Shown in pieces: positions 24,001 to 37,406 of a DNA stretch of 64,000 bases (position 1 is its first letter; each line of letters opens with the position of its first letter). The notes below the pieces were generated by a model. It saw nothing but the letters and a program-made list of their open reading frames with translations. It was not told where the DNA came from and did not search any database. Source of the DNA: Spodoptera frugiperda (lineage: Eukaryota; Arthropoda; Insecta; Lepidoptera; Noctuidae). The translations under genes were made by a program, and so were the position numbers. The DNA is taken from positions 11,904,001 to 11,968,000 of the forward strand of contig NC_064213.1 of NCBI RefSeq assembly GCF_023101765.2, read 5' to 3'.

Positions 24001-27000
24001 TAAGGCTCCTGTTGATATTGTTGGCCTCCTCCAAGGTCTTGCCGGTGCTATGCGTCCGCTTGGTCATCTCGCTGCCGGCGAGGTCGACGAAGTTGATCTT
24101 CCCGTGCGTGGAGCAGACGACGCCGGCGTCCTCGCGCAGGTCGCGGCGCACGCGCACGCACAGCAGCGTGTGCGACCGGGACGAGTGCGCGTTCATCGCG
24201 TGCGCACCCACCGCACGGTTGCGCATGCCTGGAGAGGGGCGCAGAGAGATTTATAAAGAAATTCTTAGATTAGGAAAGGGACAAAGTAAGAGAAGAACCG
24301 AATGGCTTTTAGTATTGAACTACATATGTAGTATGCCAATTTCGAGATTTCTCAAAATATTTAATGGTTAAAGTAAACTTAGCTGAAGATAGAGGGTTTA
24401 CTAAAAATATATGTATTACCTTAGCATGTAAACTAATAACTTATCTACGCTGTATGCTATATCTCGTGAAGCTTCAACAGTCACCTACCTTCTTCTAAAA
24501 CAGCAAACAGGTCATCAAGAGTTTCACAGTCCACCGTGAATAGGTTCTCCACATAAAATCCTCTGCTCTCCTTAGACCATCGCACCTGTAGCGGTTTCCG
24601 AGCACTGCCCGGGTTTAGCAGATCTATCACCTGGAAACAAGGTGTAAACTGAGAATGAGAAAAATGAGATATAGCCAGGTACGGGAGAAAGAATCTCAAA
24701 TGAAAGCCATAGAGAATCTTTTTGATCTATACTAATATTATAAAGCTGAAGAATTTGTTTGTTTGTTTGTTTGAACGCGTTAATCACCGGAACTACTGGT
24801 CTGATTTGAATAATTATTTTTGTGTTGTGTAGTGCATCTATCGAGGAAGGCTATAGGCTATAAAACATCACGCTATGACCAAAAGGAGCCAAGCAGAGCG
24901 GGTGAAACCGCGCGGAAGTAGCTAGTAAGTGATAAAAACCAAATGTTAATGGTTGTTTTAAAACACTAATGAGAACTATAATTTTTTGTCCTGTAAGATG
25001 GCGCCAGTGTAGGTTGAACCTTTGCCTCATTTACTTTTCCATTCCAAAAAATAAACTAGCCATTGGAAATCGTTGCTTATCCTGACAGATGTAAATAGAA
25101 CAAGCTGGTAACATACCTTTTCATTATATATTTCTAAGAAGGATGCCTTTAGTATGAAGTGTGACTCCGGTCTCTCGGAGATCAGTCGGAACAGGTGGAC
25201 GAAGGAGCGGACCACCAGGCCGTGTCCTGGATCATATGGACTTGCCCCACTCTCCACCTGTAATACAAGTAGAACCTATGTAGAAGCAAATTGTAAAGTT
25301 CTTAAAATTACAAAGTTTTAGTCTAGGCCAATCCAAGGATTAGGTAGAGACGACTATTAGGTATAGGGTATAGGTATAGGTAGTCCGCTACCAACTCCGT
25401 TCATAGTAACTGGTTACCGGGGCTCCGGGGCTTACTGCTTCGAGCCGGAGACCCGTTAACCTGTTCCTACGGACGGGTTGGTTATATTTTCAGTCAGTAA
25501 CCGCCGTACTCAGAGTCATTTAATGGTTACTTAACTTAGTCCTTAGTAATTGTTTTCATTACAAAATCTTTACTAAGGAATAGTTTAAGTAATCATGAAA
25601 TGTCTTTGAGTGTGGCAGTAATCTGAATCCTATCAAAAAGCCCTATACCTAATGGAGTTAGAAGTTGCGAAGTTTATTAGCCATAAATAATCACTTAGCG
25701 GCTATAAAACACAATGAGTGCAGGTCGCGTGACGTCACGTGTCACGCGTTGTAGTTTTAACGTGATTGACTTTATAATTGTCCCTAGTTTGTGTCGAACC
25801 ATTGTGGTAATGTAACACTGTTGTATAAAATGTAAATTAGGTAATACAGTCGATATAGAATTACAAAGTAACGATAGAACCTAGTTAGGTTGGCTTTAAA
25901 TTAAGTGGGAAAGTCCCCTAGTCTGTTTCATACGAAGTTCAAAACATTGTTAGCTGTTTGTTAACTAGGTATTTAAGTACGGTAGCTAGCTTTTTTTGCA
26001 AACAACTTTATGTTAGGTAATCAGTTATTAACATTTAAGTTAAGTTAAAGTTAGGGTGAAATATTACAACCGATTAGCTCATAGCTCGTAGCACAAAGTT
26101 TGTAGTTCGTAGCGCGTAGCGCATAGCGCGAATCTCGTAGTACAGAACTTGTAGCACATTGTTGAATACGCGTAGCGCGTAGTTCTTAGCTCGTAGCACG
26201 TAGTTTATTGCGCGTACTTCATAGTCCGTAGCTCGTAAGGCGTATCACCGTTTTACCGCTATTATAGGCGCGCAAATCATCAACTCAACTTGTGAGTTGA
26301 CTACAGGAAAAGATTTTACTAAACTCTACACCTTGGTCAAAATGCATGTCAACACCAAAACGGCCGTTTTGCTGTTCGTTTAATGGAATTGAGCTTAAAA
26401 AATCTATTAAATTATAGTCACTTTTGGGTTTTTACAACATAGGTAGGTACCTAGTAATATCAAAATGATCTACATTGAACAGGGAACCGCCTGTTAACGA
26501 TGAACTGGTATGCATCGCGTGACATTGTCTATGTTACGCCATTGTTTTAACGTGATTACCTTTATAATTGTCGCCGGTTTGTTGTGAAGCTTTCTGTAAA
26601 TTGATGAGTCAATTTATCGCGTACCAACTCGTAGTCGCTTATCTAACTTATACTGAAGTGAATTATTATTGTCTTATGATCTAGATTCTAGAAGGAAAAC
26701 GCTTAGATAACATAGGGCAAGGCAGATAGATAGATATGCTTATAGTACATTTTTTGCTAGTTAAGTAAAGGCTTTTTGTAAAATATTGGTCATTAGTCAG
26801 TCAAAGTATAGTACCTATTAGTCAGTCAAAGAAAAAAATCTCATTCATTTTTTTAACTATTTGACAAACCAGAACCACATGAAGGCTTGCGGTACTACAC
26901 CACTGGGCTAGAGCAATAAGTCACTCAATAATAAACCCTCAAAAACTAGCCTTAAGTTCGAAATCAGCCCTATTTCCAGAAAGTTCATACACGGTTTACT

Positions 27001-30000
27001 TATCAATGAATCTGTCGCAATCATAACCCATCAATGCACTATACACACATACATAGACACAATGTGTCTAGTTTCGATCGATAGTAACCACGAGGTCGGA
27101 ATGGCCTGTCATTTCCAACCGTTATTAACTTATGTTCACACTAAACTGTAGTTACGGATGTTTGGCTGTCAGCTCCTGATCTTTAGTCGTTGATAAGGGA
27201 ATTGTTAAGGTTTTACTTGTATGATGTTGATGTTTTGGTGGTTTTTGGAGTGTTTGGTTCTGTTATTGAGGTACCTAAACTACTTACCTATGTGCGATTA
27301 ATACTGGTAATTGTTTCGTGCACGTACCGTCACAAGTGTGAACATATATTTTATGTACGTAGCTTTAGAATTATAAGGGCCCGTAGTATATTTTTTAATG
27401 TGCGAGCCCTTAATTGTATTTATTTAGTTATCACGAAATAAAAATCGGTTGAAGACCTTAATTTTTTTATGGCTTAACCTCTCGTATGCTGGTATATAAG
27501 ACAACAATAGAAAACACATTGTATCTACTAAGGGTAAATGAGCATGCCGATCACCTTATGGTGAGCAATCGCCACCACCTATCGACACCCGAAACAAAAA
27601 AGCGGTACACGTGCGTTGTCGTGTTTTGAGTATTAGGAATTTGAGGGTTGTTGGGTCGGGATTGGTAAGGTATGTGTTGTTTGCTCCGTGTTTTTTGTGA
27701 TACATATATCACTAAGATCGAACTCTCGTTAATTTTTTAATCTTGCTAGATAGGTACGTGGTGAATCAGGTGCTGATTACTAAAATAAAGGCTCACCAGC
27801 CCCGGGGGTCCAGTGAGTGTGTGTGTCTTCCCGCTGCCGGTCTGTCCGTAGCAGAAGGCGGTGCATGAGAACCCCTCCACTGCCATCTCCAACAGTCTCT
27901 TAACTCCCGAATATTCTAGAATGTCTTCCTGCAACATTATTTTGATGTTACTCATCAGTCAATCGATTATGCTATTTCAAAGTAAACTAAGAAATAGGAT
28001 ATCTTTGTTGGTGTTTATTAAAGTGATATCTTGGGGCTCGGCTAAATTAGATTATTAGAATTTCGTACGATAGGAAAGCCTATAAAAGAGAACAATTATT
28101 GAGAGAATGTGGAGGTAAATTTGGAATCTATGGAAAAGGTTCTTAACGTAACGCAGAAATATATTTTTATTTATTTACATTACAAACTGACACGTAGGTA
28201 CAACATTACAACTCAACAATCTTATTTAACTACTTGAAAAAAAAACACAAAAAGTAAACTAGCAAATCAGATATGAAAATGACAAACGGTAAAAAAGTTC
28301 AATGTACCTGCGTGGCCTCAGGTTCGAAGACCACATTATAGGAGAAGACCTTCGCCTTCTGGCTGGGCGTGGTGTTGTGGCAGACCACCTGTCCCTTGCC
28401 GGGGAACTCCAGCAGCATGCGCTCACCACACGAACGCTCCTTCTCACTGATTGGCCGCACTCTAACGTAGACAGGAGAAATAAGCAAAGCTATGGTAAAT
28501 GATCTGTACTTATTACAACTTTCAAAATCTATGCGTAACAGCACAAATATGTACTAGGTTTATTAGCGGAACATTTCGGATTCATCAGATTTTAGATCAT
28601 TTCGGGGCTCATCATTACCGAAGATGCGGAAAACGTAAAAAGTTGTCGTGGATCTGGGGTCTATTATGTTCCAACTGAACGAGATGGTTTTTCAGTCAGT
28701 AAAAGTCTAAGTCTCGCCTCACCCAGGGCGGGAGAAGCTATTTGATGACATTACATTGACATTACCGTTTCAAAAAAGGGGCTTGGTGACCGTTACAGTG
28801 TATTCTATTATCAAAAAAAAGAATCGCGCTTCGGTATACGACGTTTTTTATTTATTTATTTATCAGTGAAAAAAACCATAAATAATAGAATAGCAATTTG
28901 TTTCAAAGTTTGTAATGATAATGTTCCTTACATTGTTCACTGTTACAAATAGCCTAACCACAGAGCTAATGACACCAGTATTAAAATTAAATGCTCACAG
29001 TTCAATAAAAAAGGGGAAATTACGGAAATATTTACATAGAAACCATACGGAAATATTTATATACAAATGGTTGAAATTAATCTTAGAAAAGTGTCGTGTA
29101 TCTTGTACTTGGTGGTGGTTTAGACCATCGATCAATCAGGGGCGGAGTCGTCCTTTCAGATTGAAACTGATTGTGTGAAGAATATTCATGGGCTTGTATT
29201 ATAGGGGACTATTGTTTATTTTAAGTATTGTTTTAGATAGTAGAATATATAGATGTTATAATTATTGATTTAAAACTACCTGGCAAGCTACAGCCTGGCA
29301 CAGGAGACAATTCTGATCACGAAACTTTGGGTTGAAATTACTGTCTTGATTTCCTTAAATACTTGCTTTCAACTTGATATGTTTGAGATTTAATGGGACT
29401 AATTACTGTTACTTCTTTCTTTCTTCTTTTTTGTTATTAGAAACAGTCTAAAAGTGTTGAACTCTAGGCATGTCATACAATTTACAGTTGTCTCCGGAGA
29501 AATATATAGTCAGAATTTATTCATCAAATATTTTAGTAGGCTATAATTATTAATAACCTTCTATCATAATAATTAGGACCGTCCAAACATGAAAATATTC
29601 ACCAAAAAACAATTGAGATTTCTTTTGTTACTAAAAATCAGAATTCTGCGATTCATTAAACATCGTCTAGGTGAAGAAATTCGTCCATTGTCAAGGTGTC
29701 ATTCATACGATTATCGATTTGTTAACATTTAACAATATCATGTCAATAACCCAAATACCTAAGTCATGTTCGATTAAAAGCATCGATACATAACACTGTT
29801 CTGGCAATTATTCGCCGATTTATTCTGTGAATCGACTCTCTGATTATATGTTACAACTGTTAGATACATTGTTATTAAAAAGGTTGATACAGTTTAATGC
29901 ATTAATGCTGTATATTGCACCTTAATTGCTTATGGTAAAGGTACATTCTATGTTGAAACTAAGTTTGGTGGTAGGTATAGGAGGACCGTTGGCAGTCATT

Positions 30001-33000
30001 TCGGTAATTATACTGAAATTCAAAATCTAGTTTAGATACAGTCTTCACTTTCTTAAAGCTTACTTTAGAACGAGCAAATAGCATCATAAAGGACTGACCA
30101 ACAGACAGAGATTTTTAATATTATTATATTTGCTCTGACGTTTAAAAGTGCCTTCGTAGCCTATTTGAAATAAATATTTTTGATTTTGACTTAAGAAGTT
30201 TCACATTCACGTGTATAGTCTCCGGAATCCGTATCTTACCTGACGACGACATTGATGTTGTCTTCATCAGCATTGAGCGTGGTGCTGGACCCACGTGTAC
30301 TTCTGTCCAGGCTACCAGCTCTACTGCTGCCGCTGAAATTATTGGCAATGATTAGTATGGAAGCAAATATTATCAGGCTATAAAGGAAAAAATAATAAGA
30401 AACAAAATGTTACAGCTGGGTCGTTTACAACTCTCTCAACTTAAACTTTAAGATCTTCATGGATGAGACAAAATAATAAAAGTTCAGAAATAACAAAAAA
30501 TTCCATCTGACGCTGGATGGAGTTCTAAAGTTTGTCCTCCCAGCACTTGAGTATAGAATAAAACGATGATATTTTAGGGTGTTTAGAGAACAAATACGAT
30601 AGTAGATTATTCAACTAGTAAAATAAGCTCCGTCATTGAACAATTTCTTAGAAAAATAAGCTTTACAAAGAAATTGTTTGTTAGCATAGAAAACAGCTAT
30701 TTTTCTGCTTGTAATATTAAAGAAGCCATTGTTTAAAGGCCAGCCGACCTAGATATGAATGTTTGCTTTATCTAATAGTCAGCCAAGGGACAATTTTCTC
30801 TACAAACTGTCACTGAATTCTTTGATGTCAGAAATTGCTTATTTTTTATGCATGGAGAGTAATGGTGCTGGCAGAATCGATTCGTTGTATGACGTGCTTT
30901 TTGATTTTGCATTCTGAGTTGATGTCAAGGTCATGCCAAGTAGTTATTATATCTAGAGGATCAAAATACGATATGATAGTTTTCGGATATGGTTAAATTC
31001 AGGGATTGGAACTGTGATCATTAAATGTGGCTCCTCATATGAACTTAATTTCCCTACTTACTGACTAAAACCACACTTGCTTTTCGAGCCAGAGCCCCGG
31101 TAAACCCGCTAGGTAGTCCGCAACCTCGGTACTTACATATGCTGGGGTCTTGATTTGGAGAATCAAGTGCGTCCACAAGAAAGTGTTTATAGTGAATGGA
31201 GTTCAAATATTTTGTTTATTGAAGTAGAATCGACAAATCTATCCAACAAGACCAGATATATTACATTTTCCTTTTACCTAAGTGAACATTCTGATCCGGA
31301 GCTATCAAGCGGATTTACCAGGGTCAGTCTGACACTCCCTCTCACCACGCCCTGGCGAGAGAAAACATTGGATGATTTTCCCCTCCTTAAAAAAACCTAA
31401 GTAAACAAAAAGTTCACAAAGTTGCAGTACTTAACAGTTGATGGTATGCAAATGTTTATTAACCAATTCGTTACCTCCACGGTAATTTATTACTTTGTCG
31501 TCCGCCATCATGACTGTATCGAATTTAATACACGGTAATTTGAGCAAAACCTGAAGGAAATGTAGCGTCCAAGTATTTCCTTTGCGTGGTAATCAGGAAT
31601 CTCACGCCATCGCCATGATGAATTATGATGGAAGATTGAGTTTAAAAATAAACTTGTAAATAAGGTAGTGGGTTTAAGAGCTTTGGATTTAAGAGGATTA
31701 TGGTTTTATTCTATTTATTTAGGTAGTTCCTAATGTTATGTTTAAAAGATATGTATGTGTAAAAACATATAATCATACAAACGGCGAAGGAAATCATTGC
31801 GAGGAAACTTGAACTAATTTCTAATTATATTAAAGTGTTATGCAGATTTTACTTTCTTTAAAGCTTTTATAAAACTTATTAGATCTACCTAATTATAGGC
31901 AAGAAGGAAAAAAGAAAAAGATTACCCAAACATCAATCTACCGATAATTTGACTAACAAAAAGTCTAGGAACTTTTCCAGCAAAACCAATTCATGCAATA
32001 AATAAATAATTTTAATTAAACACTTCAGGTAGTAGGCTCGCGTGATTTACATAAATTGTCGGTGGAACAACAAATTGTTCCCAGAAATGCTTTTAAGTGA
32101 GGGTAGTTGAATATTCAAACAGATTTAGTGGTGATTGACAGCTGGCGAGTTGTGGCGTCGAGTTGACTAAATGCCAAGGGCTCGCCTGTTGACCGCTGGG
32201 GCAGTAGTCCGCTATAGAACTACTTACCTCTAATAAGGCTTTTGCTCTTTCACTTTAATTGAGGATATTGATGCCATTTAATTTTTAGGTAATGAAAACA
32301 GGACGACCTAAGAAAAGATAATTAATTAATGACAAGGTTTTGGATTACTTGATGACGTCTGACAAGTAACTTGATAACTGAGTCAGGGAAATGTTAATTG
32401 AGTAGTCGTGCTCGTTTTATTATGAAAGACAATAAAATCAAAAGGTATTTCCTTATTAATATTTGAAGGAAGCTTTCCCTGGGCTCCACAAGAAAGAAAT
32501 AAGAATTCATACAGCCAATATTTTTTATTTATGGTATTTTCTTTGTTCATTTATATAACACTGTCCATATAATTTAAAATCGACGTGTCGTTCTACGTTA
32601 CCTATTATTTACCTATTATCTACTGCCAACCTACGCATTCGAAGAAAAACTTTTCATTGTGTTATTGATACTTTTGTTTAGCTACGTAATTTCTAATGAA
32701 AAAGTGAGTTTGTTTTATATAAGTTTAAATCTATATCCCAGAACAAATATTGATGGTGCTGCGGACAACGTAACGGGTTACTGGGGCTCCGACTCAAAGC
32801 AGAAGTAGGAACGGGGTGGTTTTTAGACAGTAGGAGTTTTACACTCCTCGCCTTAACCAAGGCGGGAGAAGTAAAAAGGAACAAATATTGATGAATTAAG
32901 ATGTAGATGGAGATCCTAGACATACCTAATGTAAAATAGCCTAAGATACTTAATTTTGCGAAGAACATTAAGGGAAAGGACTTAAATCACGAGGTAAATC

Positions 33001-36000
33001 AAAGTTAGAAAATTCTTATTTGGGATGAACGAAGTAAAAACATCTGATGTTAGAAAAATCTTATTTGTGATGAACGAAAACTAGTATCTAGCTTCTTAAC
33101 AATAAAGTCTATAAAACCTTTAATTTACTAATCACAGCTTAGCGCTTACTTGACAGGTCTAGAAACTGAATAGTTCACGGCCAAGGCTGAACTACGTGCA
33201 ACTGATAGCATACGTTTACTAAATTATTCAACCCAGCTTGAACTGTGATACTAACGGTTAACGGTGTAGTAGGCAATCGTACCAAATTGATTAATTACGT
33301 AGGCGGTACATAAGGTCACTTAGCTTTAACATTTAGTCATTTGTAAGGGTTACTTGTGAAAACAAACTGATTTGTGTTGAATGAGTCATTACAACTATGG
33401 TGGTAATAAACGATGAATATATTATTAAAGGTTTTGTTGTCAAAGTTAGTTAGAAACTTGGGTCAACTCTGTTAACTTTGTACTTTCCACAACTTTTCGA
33501 AATATTTTAAATTTTTTTAGTCACCGCCCCACACTAGGGTTTTCTCCTGTGACGTGAGTGCGTTTACAAATATCTTTCAAGTTCACATACACATACATAC
33601 ACACCCAGAACTGAAACAACAATTTGTAGATCAGACAAAGAGTTACTCCATGCGGGAATCCGACGAACCCGCTACACGTTGAGTGGCAGCCGGTAGCCCA
33701 GCCACCGCACCAATCGTGTAGTGAAATTTTTTATTTGCAATACTGAAACATTAATTACTAAGCGACAGACCAATAAACATGTCCACGTTTATTAGCATAA
33801 CTAAACTTAGAAAAGTAAAAATCGGAAGTTTAACTATAACCCGAACGTCCATTAGTGCCCTATATATGATGGCACTAGGCTAGCCCTCCATTACGGATGC
33901 ACATTGAAATTTATGGAAATTATAAGATAACTGACCAAGACAGCATGAAATCATTAAATAAAACCTTCAGGGATGAACAAAGGGCATTAATGACGCCACT
34001 ACTATGATGCCTGAAAATTAAATCAAAATTTTCTTTACATCTTAACCTTGGGACTATATTCATACCGGGCAAATCAATATCATCATTTGTTAGAGAATAC
34101 TTTCTATCAATGAATGGGGAGCGGTGAGCTATTTGGAGCAAGGCTTCGCATATCAATACTCCATTAACTGCTGAATGGTAAGGGTTAATTCGTTTAGACA
34201 TTTACTGTAAACTTCATACGTCATCGGTGCGATTTGGATTAAAATGTTTTGTACGACATGAATTGAGGGAAAAAACTCCGGGTACCTAATGTACGTTTTT
34301 ATAAAAAGTTTTTAAGTACTGTGCGCTGATAACTAACGATTTTATACTACCTTTTTTCGTGTTAGAAAAGAAATCAGAAGTTCTGCTTACAGAACAGTAA
34401 TTTAAAAGCTAGTTTTCATGTCAATCACCTAATCATAAATCAAGTCAAAGGTGCTTGAAACTACACTAGACATCGATAAATTATTCACATAAAACAATCC
34501 GTCAAAGTGTAAACCTGCGGGGTATCGATAATAGAGGGGCTCCTAGATTACACGTTTGAAGTGTTAAGCACTTTCTTGGGATGTGACCACATTGCGTGTT
34601 TCGCGCCATAGCTATGGCCCATAGTGATTCATTACTTCGGGAGCGAAGGAAACTTGCGTACAGCCTACTCAGTTACTCATGCTTTTAAGTTTTCGTTGTA
34701 CGTGGAAAACAGGAAATTGCGTAGTTTCAGTTAGATGTTAGTCATTTTATGTAGATTTTTTGTGAGTAATCTTTTAAGTGGTATGATTTAAGCAGCTTTT
34801 ATTTCGCCTACTTTTCACCAGAAAATTACTACACAGGTAGGTACTCTGGTGCGTAGTCGCACTTTAATAATGAATTTTCTGGAATAACTTCCGAATTATA
34901 ATGCAATAAACGGTTTGACTTTGACTTTGAATTATTATATTCCCTAACCTAATTAACTATACTAGTCTTTTTAATTTAAAATTGCTTTATCACTAAGTTT
35001 GAAACCGATGACAAGTCTAGCCTAGTCGGTAAACAAAGTAAATATAATATTCCGAAAATCCTTTACAAAAAGGCCAACACTAGAACACGTCATTTCAAAT
35101 TCGTAATCGTTTGCCATTTTAATGACGTCATTAATTCTGTTAAAACGATAAAACTTAAATTAATGCGTATGAGGTCATTTTCTTTTACTAAAAGGTTACT
35201 TTGTATGAAATAAAAGTTTCTAGGTAAACTGTGAAAGGGTTTGTACCTACATAGGCTACACATTATATTGAATCAAAAGACTTTAGGTCTGGCCTGTCTG
35301 GTTAGTGTTAGACCATGTTAGTGTCAATTATTATCTGTCGTGTATTGACGTTTTTATACAACTTGAGGTCGTGCAGAGGTCAAAATTTTTGTTGCGGTAT
35401 TAAATTTTTTGTATGCTTTTATGTATTGTCGTGTTATTTTACTGATAAACAGAAGCGGGTCCCGTACCTCAGCAAGTTCCGCTTGTTTACAATGTGTTGG
35501 ATATTTGGTTAGCATGATGATGATGAGCTTTAGTCCTTCTTGGGTCGATTAAATCCGATCCTCATCGGCTACATATGATACAATAATATTTGCTGCCATC
35601 GACTTTAAATAAAGGCACCTATTAACATATTAGAACGACCAGCATGAGTTTCGCACGTTTATTATTTAAAATAGGTAACCTTTACTTCAGTAAAAGCTAC
35701 ACTTCTAGTATAATTAAATTACTGTCCCTGTATTGGCTGAGCGACTGGTAATGAGTAGTGTAATGAGAGTGCTTATTATTTAATTATCCATTTACGCCAA
35801 CTGTTATACTTTGACGTCAGCTGTCTGGCCAAGTATTGAGTAAGTATGGACTTATTCAAGCTATGAGTACCACAACAGATGGCTAAAGTCAGTGGACTTG
35901 GTATTCAAGGACTAAGTATGGCTACCTGACAGTGTAAGGGTCAAGATCGCTATTGATATGACCTTGGTGTTGCAACACTTTTAATTAAGCTTTTGCGTTG

Positions 36001-37406
36001 CATTTTTCTACTACTACGTAGTTTGTGGGGATGAAAGCCTGTACATCAAGGTCATTTAACGTTTTCATTCGTTTTAGATATTATTGCGAAATAATAAATT
36101 TGTTTTTTATATAAGTAACTTTAAATTTTTGAGACAGGTCGACATTAGCTTGCATTTATACTTCGATCTTTCGACCATCTAGTTCTTACCTATTCGTTCA
36201 AAGCATATTTAATACGATGGAAAAAAGGAGAGTCTAGTTTTGTGGTCTACACAACATACTGTACATTAATTAAAATTTGCGATGCTACCCAACTACTTAT
36301 AAAAAATGAATAAAGCTTTGATTTATTAACAACTCCGGAGTTAGTCATTATTTATATGTTGCTGCTTGTGAAGTGATCATACCTGCCGTTCCTGGATCGA
36401 CTTCGTATGCTGTCATCATCACGGCCCCAGCCCTTGGTGAGATTTGGCAGTCCCAGAACGCTTCTGCCTTTCGCCATTCCACCACCTGGCTGTTCCGTGC
36501 TGCGAGCTTTCCGCGTCTTTGGTTCTTTAGCTAGTAGGAAGTAGATAGGAAAAGGTTACAATTAACTGTTTGGAGATTTTTCGGGTTATGACAACTTTGT
36601 ACTCAAAGACTTACCGGCCCTAGTCATTAAATGGTTACTTAATTGACCAAATACACAATTAAAGTATTCAACCAATAATTTAGGTTACTATAAATCTAGC
36701 TTCACAGAGTAATTTTTCCTGGATTTGGTCCTAGGATCGCCAGTCCTATGCAATTGTTTTCGGAACAAAATTTTTACTAAGGAATAGTTTAAGTGATCAT
36801 TAATTGTCTCTAAGTAAGATAGTTGGAGTCATCTATGTGAGATGAGATCTATTAGTGGATAGGTAGGTATCTGAAAACCCCTTGTGGTACGTAGGGAATA
36901 GTTGTATGAGAAAAAGTGAAATGATAGAAGACAAATGGTTTATTTTTTCAAAACACGTGTGGCGACCCGAGCGTTAAAAAATCTCTAAGGACTTACTAAC
37001 TTCATGAAAACTTTCAATAGTGTTTAAGGTTTTAAGTTATTTCGTAGATGGTATTGAAAGTGATTGTGTTAATGAATCTTTAAGTTTGTGGGCGTTTTCA
37101 AAGTCTGTTTCTACCAAAACTTACCAATCTGAATAGTTAAACTAGGTTTTCCTAAATCATAAGTACAATAGACAGGTATTAAATAGAAGAGAGTGCTTAT
37201 TAAGTCAAGACACAAGAGACAAACTAAATTAAAAATTAATATCGACTCGAGAACTCACATTTGGTGCTGCCGGCGAGAGTTTCAGCAGACCTGGATATAT
37301 TGCGGGATAAAGATGTTGGAGGGGCTCTCATGGGAGTCGCCTGTCTCTGCTGGTAGCCCATCTCTGACCTCACAGGATGAAACAGTTGCAGATTCTTCAG
37401 CGCCAT
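21073..37406 (-). CDS. KIF12: Kinesin-like protein, KIF12 type
   Basis: A microtubule motor with an N-terminal motor domain. Thirteen coding exons on minus: 37406-37259, 36530-36383, 30332-30240, 28461-28308, 27928-27797, 25257-25117, 24630-24489, 24228-23992, 23645-23530, 23203-23099, 22727-22610, 22163-21947 and 21196-21073. All are in frame with GT/AG; 624 aa. A basic Ser/Arg-rich extension (1-125) precedes VVVRVRP. Then P-loop GQTGSGKT (209-216), switch I NAHSSRSH (332-339), switch II DLAGSE (368-373), and the motor end LRYAARAKKIK. After this comes a coiled coil with ENQHLRTAL and HMEENSALRAEN, and a Ser-rich tail. All ATPase motifs are intact. KIF12 is chosen from overall length, motor position and coiled coil; the Drosophila relative is probably Klp54D. 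Start chosen because the upstream ATG at 37424 runs into a stop. Confidence 0.85.
22191..22395 (+). mobile_element. Non-autonomous Helitron in a KIF12 intron
   Basis: Starts TCTATTATATAA after A and ends GCCGGGTTTGCTAG before T, the Helitron A/T insertion pattern. No coding capacity. The interior (AACTCCAGAACGCACGAACC) differs from the other Helitron copies in the window, so it is a different subfamily. Confidence 0.6.
24726..24925 (+). mobile_element. Non-autonomous Helitron (TACTAATATTATAAAG family) in a KIF12 intron
   Basis: Starts TCTATACTAATATTATAAAG after A and ends GGAAGTAGCTAG before T. It contains a short (GTTT)n run and the block AAACCGCGCGGAAGTAGC. A clear inverted-orientation relative lies at 50866-51101. 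Confidence 0.75.
25420..25500 (+). repeat. SINE-like fragment (GGGGCTCCGG...AACGGG family)
   Basis: Contains GGTTACCGGGGCTCCGGGGC and the ending TCAGTCAGTAA shared with the fuller copies at 32760 and 50660. Degenerate. Confidence 0.4.
25700..26075. other. Unassigned intron sequence of KIF12
   Basis: Part of the 25258-27796 intron. AT-rich, with the near-duplicate blocks TTTTAACGTGATT...CTTTATAATTGTC at about 25755 and 26545, suggesting an old local duplication about 790 bases apart. No exon seen. Confidence 0.4.
26075..26245. repeat. Degenerate short tandem repeat of a GTAGCnCG unit
   Basis: At least fifteen imperfect repeats of an 8-9-base unit such as CTCGTAGCA, GCGCGTAGC and GCTCGTAGC occur in succession. 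It stands out by its CpG content in an AT-rich intron of KIF12. No longer period was found by eye. Confidence 0.7.
27535..27690. repeat. Dispersed lepidopteran repeat (CAAGCGTTGTTTCA family), truncated copy 3
   Basis: Blocks GCCGATCACCTTATGGTGAG, CACCCGAAACA, GTGCGTTGTCG and TTAGGAATTTGAGGGTTGTT match the other copies. The right half with CAAGCGTTG is missing. Confidence 0.5.
28690..28745 (+). repeat. SINE-like 3' fragment (CGGGAGAAG family)
   Basis: TCAGTCAGTAAAAGTCTAAG then CTCGCCTCACCCAGGGCGGGAGAAG matches the 3' half of the copy at 32760-32875. Confidence 0.5.
32760..32875 (+). repeat. SINE-like repeat (GGAACGGGGTGG / GGCGGGAGAAG family)
   Basis: Order of blocks: GGGTTACTGGGGCTCCG, AGCAGAAGTAGGAACGGGGT, TTTTTAGACAGTAGGAG, CTCCTCGCCTTAACC, AAGGCGGGAGAAGT. 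The same order is seen, more decayed, at 25420, 28690, 38866 (reverse), 50660, 58720 and 60573. A common moth repeat; no coding. Confidence 0.6.
33580..33722 (-). repeat. tRNA-derived SINE (GGAGTAACTC family), minus strand
   Basis: On minus it reads CACGATTGGTGCGGTGGCTG (A-box-like region), then GGGTTCGTCGGATTCCCGC (B box), then GCATGGAGTAACTC and a tail of AC-rich repeats. The copy at 57085-57225 has the same layout. Decayed. Confidence 0.6.

Larger units (their letters stand above)
30333..36382 (-). other. Large 6-kb intron of KIF12
   Basis: Between coding exons 2 and 3. Mostly AT-rich with no conserved exon on either strand. It contains SINE pieces at about 31075-31135 and 31290-31370, a fuller SINE at 32760-32875, and another at 33580-33720. 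No other structure could be supported. Confidence 0.6.
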
